A stretch of DNA of 56,213 nucleotides from assembly GCA_005116815.1 (NCBI GenBank), contig SWDR01000031.1, positions 18,646-74,858 on the forward strand. Reading direction: 5' to 3'. This document shows positions 1 to 7,979 of the stretch, in pieces. The notes beneath the pieces are model-generated. The model was given only the letters and a program-made list of their open reading frames with translations. It did no database searches and had not been told where the DNA came from. The position numbers and the translations under genes are program-made. The stretch is from Nitrospira sp. GTDB lineage: Bacteria > Nitrospirota > Nitrospiria > Nitrospirales > Nitrospiraceae. Every line of letters begins with the position of its first letter. The stretch's first letter is position 1.

Positions 1-1
1 G

Positions 2-949
2 GCGCCGTTCCCGGAAGTCGGAGGAGAAACTCGTGCAAGCTGCCTGACCTCCCTGCTCCAACTCAGCAGGGCAACTATTGGCCGTTCAGCCTCAGACTAC
101 AAACAGATCGGGCAGGATCTATCTGGACAGGCGCCGGCTCATCCCGCCGCCCGCTGTGGGCTTGAAACCGCTGTGATCGATGCCTATTGCCGCGCATTGC
201 ACATCCCGATGTGGAAGCTCTGGGGTGGCGCGGATGTGAGAGCGAGAGAGACCGACATCACCATTCCTATCGCCGATCTCGACAAGACCGTCGCCCTCGC
301 GCGCGGATGGTACGAGAAGGGATTTCGCCTCTTCAAAATGAAGGTCGGCAAGGATGTCGAGGAAGATATTCGACGGCTCGCAGCCGTGCACCGCGCGCTC
401 CCAGGCATCTCGTTCATCGGCGATGGGAACCAGGGTTTCTCGATGCAGGATTGTCTGACCTTTGTACGAGGAGTGAAGGCATTCGGCGGGGCAATGGTGC
501 TGCTTGAACAGCCGGTCGTACGGGATGACCTCGACAGTATGGCGGCGATCCGTCGGGAGACCGGCATTCCCGTCGCGGCGGATGAATCGGTCCGCTCGCT
601 CGCGGACGCGCAAGAAATCGTCGCCCGTGTCGCAGCGGACTACATCAACATCAAGATCATGAAGACAGGCGTGGTCGAAGCCCTGGAGATTGCCTCCTTC
701 ACCAAAGCCTCCGGCCTCAAACTGATGATCGGCGGGATGGTGGAAACACGAGTGGCGATGGGCTGTTCGTTCAGCATGGTCCTGGGACTTGGCGGCTTCG
801 AGGTGCTCGACCTCGACACCCCGCTGTTACTGGCCAGCGATCCCATCACAGGCGGCTACCGATATGAGGGCCCACAGCTGCAACCCTGGGCCCAACCAGG
901 CCTCGACATGACAGCAGAACCGTCCCCGAATATGTCGACCATCGAGTAG
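2..949 (+). CDS. Dipeptide epimerase, enolase superfamily (5' end outside window)
   Basis: The frame is open to the left edge, so the start lies outside; 315 residues are visible against roughly 340-370 for the family. It is an enolase-superfamily enzyme of the L-Ala-D/L-Glu epimerase type, probably inverting an alpha carbon in cytoplasmic murein-derived or other dipeptides. The active-site series appears in order: the K-x-K lysines in LFKMKVG, metal ligands in GDGNQG, LLEQP and AADES, and the opposing lysine in NIKIMKTG. An internal GTG at 173 could be mistaken for a start, but upstream residues such as the PFPEVGGETR stretch are typical of the family N-terminal domain. Related muconate cycloisomerase-like enzymes share this scaffold, so substrate is inference. 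Confidence 0.85.
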   Translation, partial: APFPEVGGETRASCLTSLLQLSRATIGRSASDYKQIGQDLSGQAPAHPAARCGLETAVIDAYCRALHIPMWKLWGGADVRARETDITIPIADLDKTVALARGWYEKGFRLFKMKVGKDVEEDIRRLAAVHRALPGISFIGDGNQGFSMQDCLTFVRGVKAFGGAMVLLEQPVVRDDLDSMAAIRRETGIPVAADESVRSLADAQEIVARVAADYINIKIMKTGVVEALEIASFTKASGLKLMIGGMVETRVAMGCSFSMVLGLGGFEVLDLDTPLLLASDPITGGYRYEGPQLQPWAQPGLDMTAEPSPNMSTIE

Positions 950-950
950 A

Positions 951-1145
951 TTACGCCGCAGCTTCGTCGCACTTCTTGCAATTTAGAACCTCCCCGAGAT
1001 GTTGGCTGCGGCCCTCCTCGGTGAGGACCCAGGGCCGATTGGTCATCGGCGGCTGGTGGCGCACATGTTGGCCATGGCCACATTGAAGATCGGCCACCCA
1101 ATCGTTATATTCGTCCAAATGATAGCCCACGATGGGTTGCAGCAT
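951..1145 (-). CDS. DUF3565 family small cysteine-containing protein
   Basis: A 64-residue protein beginning MLQPIVGYHLDEY and containing QCGHGQHVRH, NRPWVLTEEGR and LNCKKCDE, the hallmarks of the DUF3565 family. Function is unknown; two cysteines near the C-terminus (CxxC) and the CGHGQHVRH segment suggest metal binding. I chose the ATG at 1145 because a GGGAGG Shine-Dalgarno lies 7 bases upstream; a longer frame to 1226 lacks one and its extra residues do not resemble the family. It is convergent with the epimerase (1-base gap) and divergent from the dehydrogenase at 1246. Confidence 0.8.
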   Translation of the reverse strand: MLQPIVGYHLDEYNDWVADLQCGHGQHVRHQPPMTNRPWVLTEEGRSQHLGEVLNCKKCDEAAA

Positions 1146-1245
1146 GCAGGAACCTCCCTTCCAAATCTTCCATAGGCTCGTAGGACAAATCGGCACTCGT
1201 GCCTTGGAGTGACCGCATGCTAACACGAACGAAAGGGTACGCGAG

Positions 1246-2145
1246 ATGAGTCAATCGACGGCAAAAATCGGCTTCGTGGGAGTTGGCCGGATGGGGGCCA
1301 ACATGGCCAGACGTTTGAGGGATCAACAGGAAATCCTGATCGCTCTATACGATCGAGACCAGACCACCGCCACCAGCCTTGCGACCGAACTCGGCTGTGA
1401 AGGAGCTCACTCCCCTGCCCGAGTCGCAGAACTCGCCGACATCATTTTCACGGTCGTATCCGACGATGCAGCGATGCGACAGATCTTTGCCCCGACCGGC
1501 ACAGAGAGTCTTCTCCGGTATGCCAAGGATCGGCTCTTCATCAACTGCGCCACACTGTCGCCCGATGTGCATATCGAGATCGACGCGCTGGTGACGCAAC
1601 GTGGAGGCCGAACCTTGGAAGCCTGCATGGCCAGCAGCATCACACAGGCCCGTCAGGGCACACTCTATCTTATGTGCGGCGGACGGCAGGATCTGTTCGA
1701 GTCCGTGAAGCCGCTCTTGAACAAATTGAGCGCACGCTTGCGCTATGTCGGATCGGCAGGAGAAGCCGCGAAGGTCAAAGCCCTCGTCAACATGGTGATG
1801 AACTGCAATACGGCCGCGCTCGCAGAAGGGCTCGGTCTTGGAGCCGCACTGGGCCTCGACCTAACAATGGTGAGGGAGATCTTCTCCCAGACCGGAGCTG
1901 CGTCGCGCGTCTTGGAGACGGACGGTGAGGATATGCAGAACCGCGCCCACGACTGCTACTTCTCGGCTGCTCATGCCGCCAAAGACTCGGGCATCGCCCT
2001 GGCCTTAGCAAAGGCCGCAGGGGTCACACTCCCATTGGCTCAAGCGACCTACGAGCAATATCAGCGGCTGGTCGCGCTCGGCAAAGGCGAGCTGGACAAA
2101 TCCGCCGTCTCTGAACTCACGTTCAAAGACCGACGCGCGCACTGA
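1246..2145 (+). CDS. NAD(P)-dependent beta-hydroxyacid dehydrogenase (HIBADH/GLYR family)
   Basis: A 299-residue cytoplasmic oxidoreductase of the 3-hydroxyisobutyrate dehydrogenase / glyoxylate-succinic semialdehyde reductase family, which has a typical length near 290-300. The N-terminal Rossmann fold carries FVGVGRMGANMA (GxGxxG) at residues 10-21. The conserved helix with the catalytic lysine is visible as AAKVKALVNMVMNCNTAALAE, centred on about residue 180, and the C-terminal helical domain ends with the KDSGIALALA segment. Substrate cannot be fixed from sequence; short-chain aldehyde or beta-hydroxyacid reduction is the usual role. It is divergent from the DUF3565 gene, with about 100 bp between the starts. 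Confidence 0.88.
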   Translation: MSQSTAKIGFVGVGRMGANMARRLRDQQEILIALYDRDQTTATSLATELGCEGAHSPARVAELADIIFTVVSDDAAMRQIFAPTGTESLLRYAKDRLFINCATLSPDVHIEIDALVTQRGGRTLEACMASSITQARQGTLYLMCGGRQDLFESVKPLLNKLSARLRYVGSAGEAAKVKALVNMVMNCNTAALAEGLGLGAALGLDLTMVREIFSQTGAASRVLETDGEDMQNRAHDCYFSAAHAAKDSGIALALAKAAGVTLPLAQATYEQYQRLVALGKGELDKSAVSELTFKDRRAH

Positions 2146-2268
2146 CGCGAAGAATGGCTTCGGGAAGGCAATGTGATAGGTGCTATCGTCCTGCTGTGGG
2201 ATAACGACGTATGGCTGCCAAGAAGGGGGAGAAATCTGCCGGAGCCTAATTGGCTTACGCACGACGTC

Positions 2269-2862
2269 TCAGTTGCGTTGATTGATCACGACACGGCCAC
2301 ATTCTTGGCACTTCAAGCTGCGACCACCACCGGACCATTCAGGCTCGTTATTGCCGGAGATCCCGCCACCGACAAAAGCGGTCGTGGCCTCACCGGACGA
2401 CATCGTCCCCGCATTGCCCAGATATCGCACCGTCGCAAACGTGCCTATTTCGCTCACGGGAACTCGGTCCACCTGCACGACCCCATCACGATAACTCGTC
2501 AGGAGCCACGAGTCAGTCGCTGCCGCCATGACCGGCAATGCACGAACCTGATAGCTGATTTTGTCCGTATCGGCGCCCTTCCGTACTTCCGGGGTGTAAT
2601 ACTTCAACGCCCCGGCCATGGCAAACCCCAAATCGGTCAGGTTATCAGTATAGCCATGATTCGAGGTGTGATAGAGATACTCCAACCGCTCGATCTCGTG
2701 AACCACGATCTCACCTTCAACAGACTTTGCCTTAGTCACAAAATGGCTGTACGAGACGGTGGCAAAAGAAACCAGGATCCCCAGAATGGCCACCACGATC
2801 ATCAACTCGATCAAGGTAAAGCCATCGGGGCTCTGCATGCGGGGGTGCCGAGTCAAATTCAT
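2269..2862 (-). CDS. Type IV pilin-like (prepilin-type N-terminal methylation) protein
   Basis: A 197-residue protein with a short basic leader and the class III signal GFTLIELMIVVAILGIL (about residues 15-30), cleaved by PilD between G and F; the glutamate at position +5 is present. The hydrophobic helix is followed by a pilin-like globular domain, and a CxxC pair (KCQECG) lies near the C-terminus. It is likely a minor or major pilin, or a type II secretion pseudopilin, in the inner membrane or a fibre. The start overlaps the stop of the upstream membrane protein by 4 bases (ATGA), so the two are translationally coupled. A long frame on the opposite strand (2173-2877) is an antisense shadow. 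Confidence 0.88.
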   Translation of the reverse strand: MNLTRHPRMQSPDGFTLIELMIVVAILGILVSFATVSYSHFVTKAKSVEGEIVVHEIERLEYLYHTSNHGYTDNLTDLGFAMAGALKYYTPEVRKGADTDKISYQVRALPVMAAATDSWLLTSYRDGVVQVDRVPVSEIGTFATVRYLGNAGTMSSGEATTAFVGGGISGNNEPEWSGGGRSLKCQECGRVVINQRN

Positions 2863-3503
2863 GATCGTCGTTCGTGAGGTGGTCCAATCTCAAATCGGCG
2901 CAACGCAGTTTGCATCCGATCCAACGCCTCGGATGTCGTCTGTAATTGGCGGAGCGCCTCCGACCCTCCCATACCCTGAGCCACAAGAGTCTTCGTCGCG
3001 CAATCGACAGCGGCCCGAGCGCGAGACGATTCCTGTCGTACCGTCTCCACCCCCTGCCCAACGTGGCTCCAGCCTTGATTGAGCAGCTGAGCCAGATCTG
3101 TCAATCGATCTGCCTCCCGGAACTGGAGTCGATGCGATACCATTCCGGATGCCCAGGCGCTGGCACTCTGACCCAAACGTTCAAGCGCATCGGCAATGCG
3201 ACGCGTCACCAGCAAGCTAAATAAAATAGCCCCCAGAAAAAACACAGGAATGGCAACCCACACCGTGTCGCTCAGCAACAGCAGCTGGCTCGCGGCAACC
3301 TGGCGATCCGTCAATGGCGCATCTGAGAGGAGCGTGATGGCAGGCAAGACGTAGGGCCCACAGAAAGCCAGCACGAAGAACAGGCAGGCATAGAGCGCCA
3401 TACTCACCGCAACTTTGAACGTGTAGGCCCGCTGTTCTTTTCGAGCAGCGGCCACACTCTGCGCGGAGTTGGAGCTGGACAGGTTCAACGCCACCGTCGT
3501 CAT
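2859..3503 (-). CDS. Two-helix membrane protein with HAMP-like segment
   Basis: A 214-residue protein of unknown function. Two membrane helices (about residues 30-57 and 78-102) enclose a short periplasmic loop. The segment after the second helix (TRRIADALERLGQSASAWASG and on) looks like a HAMP linker, and the remainder is helical and probably coiled-coil. It resembles a chemoreceptor truncated after HAMP, or an assembly partner of the downstream pilin. The start at 3503 has GGGAGG a few bases upstream. Coupling with the pilin by a 4-base overlap suggests a joint role at the cell envelope; that is inference. Confidence 0.7.
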   Translation of the reverse strand: MTTVALNLSSSNSAQSVAAARKEQRAYTFKVAVSMALYACLFFVLAFCGPYVLPAITLLSDAPLTDRQVAASQLLLLSDTVWVAIPVFFLGAILFSLLVTRRIADALERLGQSASAWASGMVSHRLQFREADRLTDLAQLLNQGWSHVGQGVETVRQESSRARAAVDCATKTLVAQGMGGSEALRQLQTTSEALDRMQTALRRFEIGPPHERRS

Positions 3504-3689
3504 AGCATCCTCCCGGATCGTTCCTCCGCTGAGCCCACATACATGGGCCTATGCGCCGTCCCCTATGAGATCAAAGCGTACCACCACCGCCTGAAACCAC
3601 AAGCATTTTATCGACTTGCTCGCGGCCGACGAATGGATCTCGGCAAGGCAACCCCTCACCCCATTCCTTCCGCACCCTGGAGTGCCTTG

Positions 3690-4145
3690 TTACCGTTTTT
3701 CAAAGGGGAGCTCTGAACGCTGGCTGGCAGAAAAGTAGGCCCACTGCTTCTGCGCGTTCTCGTCGAAACTGCCGAGGAAGGTCACGTAGCGATCGAGAGT
3801 GCGGAACTCGGCGAGTGTGATTGTGCAATGCAAAGAATCGATCACGCGGGCATCGAACTGGCCCACCACATACAGGAGACCTGTTCGCGTGCGATAGAGA
3901 TTCCGGCGACTCGCATAGCCGGTATTGGGAAACAGGTCCTCCTCGACGGAGCAGCCACCAGGCCCGACGAGCGCGAGATGAAGGTCGTGCCGGGACAGAA
4001 ACGGGTTAGTGGCAAGTCTCGTGATCGTCAGGCGCACCTGATCTGCCGGAAACTCGACTGAAGCCGGTGCTGGCATATCACTATTGCAGGCGGCAAGAAA
4101 GAGCAGCAGGCTCACTCCGCAACCTGCCCAGTACTCCCTATTCAC
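3690..4145 (-). CDS. Hypothetical lipoprotein
   Basis: A 151-residue protein with a lipoprotein signal: hydrophobic core GVSLLLFLAAC with the lipobox cysteine near residue 20, followed by a polar NSDMPAP stretch. The mature part has one further cysteine pair but no domain I recognise. The start is GTG at 4145, overlapping the TGA of the upstream GlcG-like gene as GTGA, which indicates translational coupling. It is likely anchored to the periplasmic face of a membrane. Confidence 0.65.
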   Translation of the reverse strand: MNREYWAGCGVSLLLFLAACNSDMPAPASVEFPADQVRLTITRLATNPFLSRHDLHLALVGPGGCSVEEDLFPNTGYASRRNLYRTRTGLLYVVGQFDARVIDSLHCTITLAEFRTLDRYVTFLGSFDENAQKQWAYFSASQRSELPFEKR

Positions 4146-4687
4146 TTTACCGCAGGAACTTTCGGCGCAGCGCCGATCGCATCCAGGCCCGCCTGAGCAC
4201 AGGCATCATCGAGATGGGCGCCTGGCGCCCCGCCGACCCCGATTCCACCAACGACCTCGCCGGCAATCTCAATTGGCAACCCACCTCCAAGGATGATGAC
4301 TTGATCGTTCATCTCGCGAAGCGCTTGCAACGTTGGCACCTTGTTGATCAGTTCAGCTAACTCGGTCGTCGGACGACGAAGGCTGGCCGCGGTATAAGCC
4401 TTCTTCCTGCTACTATCGACCGTATGAGGCCCGGCTCCATCCGCGCGGCTCATGGCGCGCAGCACCCCTGCTCGGTCCACGACCGACACGCTGACCTTAT
4501 AACCATCTTTTTTACAGGCTTCCAACGAAGCCTGGATCGCCTTATTCGCTAACCCTACAGGCAAAACCGTCTCTTTAGGCAATTCATCAGAAGCCGGCGC
4601 CATACAAGGCATCAACATCACGAATGCCACCGCGGTCATGAGTCGAGCAACGACAGAACGCCGATGAAGCAGATACAGAGGTGCCAT
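4142..4687 (-). CDS. Secreted GlcG/HbpS family (DUF336) protein
   Basis: A 181-residue protein with a cleavable signal peptide (RLMTAVAFVMLMPCMAPAS, about residues 14-32) followed by a GlcG/HbpS domain: LANKAIQASLEACKKDGYKV, VSVVDRAGVLRAMSRADGA, the KKAYTAAS segment and the glycine-rich GEVVGGIGVGGAPG. The family includes haem-binding and corrinoid-associated proteins; the ligand here is unproven. The ATG at 4687 is preferred over 4726 because an AGGAGAGA motif precedes it and the extra residues look non-native. It is coupled to a lipoprotein gene downstream. Confidence 0.82.
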   Translation of the reverse strand: MAPLYLLHRRSVVARLMTAVAFVMLMPCMAPASDELPKETVLPVGLANKAIQASLEACKKDGYKVSVSVVDRAGVLRAMSRADGAGPHTVDSSRKKAYTAASLRRPTTELAELINKVPTLQALREMNDQVIILGGGLPIEIAGEVVGGIGVGGAPGAHLDDACAQAGLDAIGAAPKVPAVK

Positions 4688-4804
4688 GATTCTCTCTCCT
4701 GGTGATGACGGGAACATGTAGGGCAAGGAGCGTACGAAGGCGCGAGAGGTCTGTCAAGATGGAGGCGTGTCGGTTGTGGATTCAGCCGATGGAGCGCGTG
4801 GTCG

Positions 4805-5014
4805 TTAGCTCCAGACGACGCGCTCTTGATTGAGGAGGTAATCGATCACTTCGATGCTATTGCGCATTTGAATCTGCGCCTTTTCTGACATGGGAAGGAC
4901 GGCACCAACCAGTTTGCCTGATTCGACATCGTCGAGCGACGGGATCCCGTCAAATCCACCCTTTTCAAGCTCTTGTCGGTAACTTGCCACGGTCGCCTCC
5001 AGTTTCTCTGACAA
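4805..5014 (-). CDS. Small hypothetical protein, possibly 5'-frameshifted
   Basis: A 69-residue acidic, helical-looking reading frame with a TTG start at 5014 and only a weak AGGA about 12 bases upstream. No family is recognised. A second frame beginning at the ATG at 5094 gives a clean start (MDFHVLCYLYAISQ) that runs into this ORF one base out of phase near 5015. The present frame may therefore be the 3' part of a longer, frameshifted gene. It stands alone between the GlcG-like gene and the beta-helix gene. Confidence 0.4.
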   Translation of the reverse strand: MSEKLEATVASYRQELEKGGFDGIPSLDDVESGKLVGAVLPMSEKAQIQMRNSIEVIDYLLNQERVVWS

Positions 5015-5129
5015 TGAATCAGCAATTCCTGCGCCAGAGATCCGTCATCCATCTGACTTATGGCGTACAAGTAGCATAGCACATGGAAATCCATGCTCTG
5101 CTGAAGGCATCTATCCTATTGATTCAATG

Positions 5130-6200
5130 CTATTTATCAGTCGATCGACGAGCAGAAGTTGCGGCAGGCGCAAGCGCGCCGAGATAGGGGAATTGGCCGA
5201 TCTTCAGGAGGGGCGTGTCAAGACGCAGGCGAAAATCGTCATGCAGCGGGTCAACAAAGTACGGGTCCCCGGTAATATCTGACTGGGCCTTGAGCTCAGG
5301 AGCTGGTTGGTTTGGCTCACCCACACGAAGATAGTCGCCCTCCGTATTGAAGAACGCATTGAATGAGGTCGTGGTCCGACTGGACGGGGCGATCAGAAAA
5401 CCCACGCGATTCAGCCCGACTACGTTGCCGCTGACGTCACTTTGGGATTGCCCGAGAAACGCGGCCCCGCCGCCATTCTTGACCAGGGTATTGCTCACGA
5501 TCACGGCATGAGCAAGGCCGCTGACCACGACGGCTTCAAACAGACTTCGGGTGATCACGTTTCGCTCTAGCCGCACCGTCGACTTCCCCGCAATCGATAC
5601 GCCATGATCGTTGTCGTGAATGATATTCCCGATCATCACCGCCTCTGAATCGGCAAACTGCGCACCGGTCGTCTCGCTCCCCCCGATGTCGCAATCTTCG
5701 ATCCGTACATCATGGACCTGCTGGCTAAACAACATCCCGTTGATCTTGAGCCGACGGAGGACCAGCCCCTGCCCGTTAAAGAGACCGACCGCATGGCCGC
5801 CATGATCGTTGATGGTCATGTCGCTGATCTCGATATCCGTCGCCCCATAGGGCCACTTACCGACATGCAACGCACCCACCACGATATCGCGCCCGGCAAT
5901 GGTCACCTGATTGACCCCTGCCCCGACGAACTTGATCTTCTCTTTACTGTGAATGGTCACGTCCTGATGATATTCGCCTGCCTTGACGAAGACAGTGTCG
6001 CCTTTCTTGGCGGCATCGACCGCTTCCTGCAAAGAGACAAAATCGCCTGTCCCGTCGAGTGCAACCACGAGGGTCCGAGGACCCATTGGGGGCCCCTCAT
6101 CGGCCCACAGCAATCCAAAGCCAGACAAACCAAGAACCGCGATAAGACTGAGCGACATAAGCTGTTTCATGCAGAAACTCATACAGGCCTCTCTAGCCAC
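5130..6200 (-). CDS. Secreted right-handed parallel beta-helix (pectinesterase/NosD-like) protein
   Basis: Up to 356 residues. The likely start is the ATG at 6170 (MKQLMSLSL), which gives a classical signal peptide ending near GLLWADEG. The mature protein opens with a pectin-lyase-fold repeat pattern: VVALDGTGDFVSLQEAVDAA, then KKGDTVFVKAGEYHQDVTI. It continues with successive coils rich in N, V, I and G (IEISDMTINDHGG, LVLRRLKING, VRIEDCDIGG, VMIGNIIHDND). This is the right-handed beta-helix architecture of NosD/pectate-lyase families; enzyme activity cannot be deduced. It probably sits in the periplasm or is exported. It is divergent from coaE. Confidence 0.78.
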   Translation of the reverse strand: MAREACMSFCMKQLMSLSLIAVLGLSGFGLLWADEGPPMGPRTLVVALDGTGDFVSLQEAVDAAKKGDTVFVKAGEYHQDVTIHSKEKIKFVGAGVNQVTIAGRDIVVGALHVGKWPYGATDIEISDMTINDHGGHAVGLFNGQGLVLRRLKINGMLFSQQVHDVRIEDCDIGGSETTGAQFADSEAVMIGNIIHDNDHGVSIAGKSTVRLERNVITRSLFEAVVVSGLAHAVIVSNTLVKNGGGAAFLGQSQSDVSGNVVGLNRVGFLIAPSSRTTTSFNAFFNTEGDYLRVGEPNQPAPELKAQSDITGDPYFVDPLHDDFRLRLDTPLLKIGQFPYLGALAPAATSARRSTDK

Positions 6201-6241
6201 AAGTCAATCGGGGTTTGTTGTGAGGCACATAGTCGCATGTT

Positions 6242-6856
6242 ATGCTCCGCCACATGATCCTAGTCGGCCTCACAGGCGGCGTCGCCACCGGTAAAAGCAC
6301 CGTCGCCGGGATGTTCGAACAATGCGGCGCGGTGGTCATCGATGCCGACCAGCTGGCCCGCGACGTCGTGAGGCCAGGCAAACCGGCTTGGCGCGAAATC
6401 GTCAGGCTATTTGGAAAGGCCGTCCTCAATCCCGATCGCAGCCTCAATCGCCAGGCACTCGCAGCCATCGTCTTTCGCCATCCGGCAAAACGCCGTGCGC
6501 TCGAAGTCATCATTCACCCCCGCGTAGCGCGCGAGCAAGTCAGATTGACGAGACAAGCCGCACGCGTAGATCCTCACGCTGTGGTGATCTACGACGTTCC
6601 GCTCCTCTTCGAAGCCGGTATCGACAAGCGAGTCGATCACACCATCGTCGTCACGGCCGACCGCAACACCCAAATCTCGCGCCTCAAGAAAAGAAACGGC
6701 CTCTCCCGCGCTGAGGCACTCCGCCGCATCAACAGCCAGATGCCACTGGCGAAAAAGATCCGGAGAGCGGACCAGGTCTTACATGGAACCCTCCCTCGAC
6801 CGACACTCCGCAAACAGGTCGGCCAATTATTCACAAGCCTTCGCATACTCGCCTAA
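6242..6856 (+). CDS. coaE: Dephospho-CoA kinase
   Basis: A 204-residue P-loop kinase catalysing the last step of coenzyme A synthesis, ATP-dependent phosphorylation of the 3'-OH of dephospho-CoA, in the cytoplasm. Visible motifs are the Walker [13 protein letters not shown] (about residues 9-20), the substrate-binding [16 protein letters not shown], and the DVPLLFEAG lid. Length matches the family (about 195-210). The initial ATG at 6242 or the one at 6254 (MILVGLTGG) are both possible. It is followed at 54 bp by trxB on the same strand. Confidence 0.95.
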   Translation: MLRHMILVGLTGGVATGKSTVAGMFEQCGAVVIDADQLARDVVRPGKPAWREIVRLFGKAVLNPDRSLNRQALAAIVFRHPAKRRALEVIIHPRVAREQVRLTRQAARVDPHAVVIYDVPLLFEAGIDKRVDHTIVVTADRNTQISRLKKRNGLSRAEALRRINSQMPLAKKIRRADQVLHGTLPRPTLRKQVGQLFTSLRILA

Positions 6857-6909
6857 CGCCTCGCTCTCTATCGTGCATTCCCGTCGCCCCCTGTGTTAAG
6901 TTTCCGATC

Positions 6910-7836
6910 ATGCGAAACGTCGTCATCATTGGCTCCGGGCCTGCGGGCCTCACCGCCGCCATCTATGCAGCCAGGGCAAATCTCTCGCCTCTCCTCATCG
7001 AAGGCTGGCAATCCGGCGGACAATTGACCACGACGACGGAGGTCGAGAACTATCCCGGCTTCGCCAAGGGCATCATGGGGCCGGACTTGATGAAAGAGAT
7101 GCGGGCACAAGCGGCGAGATTCGGCACGGAATTCTTAACCGCCGATGTCACGGCCATTGCACTCTCACCGCGACCCTTCGCACTCACGATCGACGGCGAA
7201 CAAACGGTACAGACCAAGAGCCTCATCATTGCAACCGGCGCATCGGCCATTCAGATCGGGCTGAAAAACGAGGCGCGCCTCACGGGGCACGGTGTCTCCA
7301 CCTGTGCGACTTGCGATGGATTTTTCTTCAAGGGCAAAGAACTGATGGTCGTCGGCGGCGGCGACAGCGCCATGGAGGAAGCCACCTTCCTCACCAAGTT
7401 CGCCAGCAAGGTCACGATCGTCCATCGCCGCGACAAACTGCGAGCGTCGAAAATCATGCAAGACCGGGCGATGAAGAATGAAAAAATTTCGTTTCTCTGG
7501 AACTCCGCCGTCGAGGACATTCTTGGCAACGACCTGGTGACCGGCGTGCGAGTGAAGAACCTCGTGACCGGCAAGGTCACAGAGCTGCCTTGCGCCGGGA
7601 TCTTCGTCGCAATCGGGCACCGCCCCAACACCACACTCTTCAGCGGCCAAATCGACATGGATGCAAAGGGGTATATCCGCACGACACAGGGAACGGCCAC
7701 GAGTGTGCCGGGCATCTTCGCCGCCGGCGATGTGCAAGACTCGAAATACCGCCAAGCCGTCACGGCCGCCGGCTCCGGCTGCATGGCAGCCATCGATGCA
7801 GAACGTTTTCTTGAATCGAATACCCACATTTCATGA
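6910..7836 (+). CDS. trxB: Thioredoxin-disulfide reductase
   Basis: A 308-residue low-molecular-weight flavoprotein that passes electrons from NADPH through FAD and a redox disulfide to thioredoxin. The FAD motif [15 protein letters not shown] is at residues 8-22, the active-site CATC at 132-135 (CATCDG), the NADPH motif [12 protein letters not shown] follows, and the C-terminal FAD motif [10 protein letters not shown] is present. Length is typical (305-325). It probably follows coaE in one transcript. A family A hairpin repeat begins 7 bases after its TGA. Confidence 0.94.
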   Translation: MRNVVIIGSGPAGLTAAIYAARANLSPLLIEGWQSGGQLTTTTEVENYPGFAKGIMGPDLMKEMRAQAARFGTEFLTADVTAIALSPRPFALTIDGEQTVQTKSLIIATGASAIQIGLKNEARLTGHGVSTCATCDGFFFKGKELMVVGGGDSAMEEATFLTKFASKVTIVHRRDKLRASKIMQDRAMKNEKISFLWNSAVEDILGNDLVTGVRVKNLVTGKVTELPCAGIFVAIGHRPNTTLFSGQIDMDAKGYIRTTQGTATSVPGIFAAGDVQDSKYRQAVTAAGSGCMAAIDAERFLESNTHIS

Positions 7837-7842
7837 AGGCAC

Positions 7843-7973
7843 CAGGGATGCTCAAAATGGTTGTCCAGCAAGGCCGCAGGCGAGACACATACCGGAGGCG
7901 TACCCGCTAGGGTACGTTGAGGATTGTGTCGAGCCGAGAACGACGCTGGCAACCTTTTTCAGCATCCCGCTAG
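7843..7973. repeat. Family A hairpin repeat, copy 1
   Basis: An imperfect palindrome of about 130 bp between trxB and the chimeric activator gene. The outer arms are GGGATGCT and AGCATCCC, the inner arm is CCAGCAAGGCCGCAG, and the centre is GTACCC-gcta-GGGTAC flanked by GAGGC and GTTGAGG. It is in reverse orientation relative to copies 2, 4, 6 and 7. The right end reads GCTAG and lies only 7 bases before the ATG at 7980. Confidence 0.85.
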
Positions 7974-7979
7974 AAAACT

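Noticed and set aside
951-1226. Longer 91-residue version of the DUF3565 protein
   Set aside because: The extra 27 residues lack family similarity, and the Shine-Dalgarno fits the start at 1145.
2173-2877. 234-codon open frame on the + strand opposite the pilin gene
   Set aside because: Antisense to a clear prepilin with its own start, class III signal and coupled upstream gene; its product has no recognisable features.
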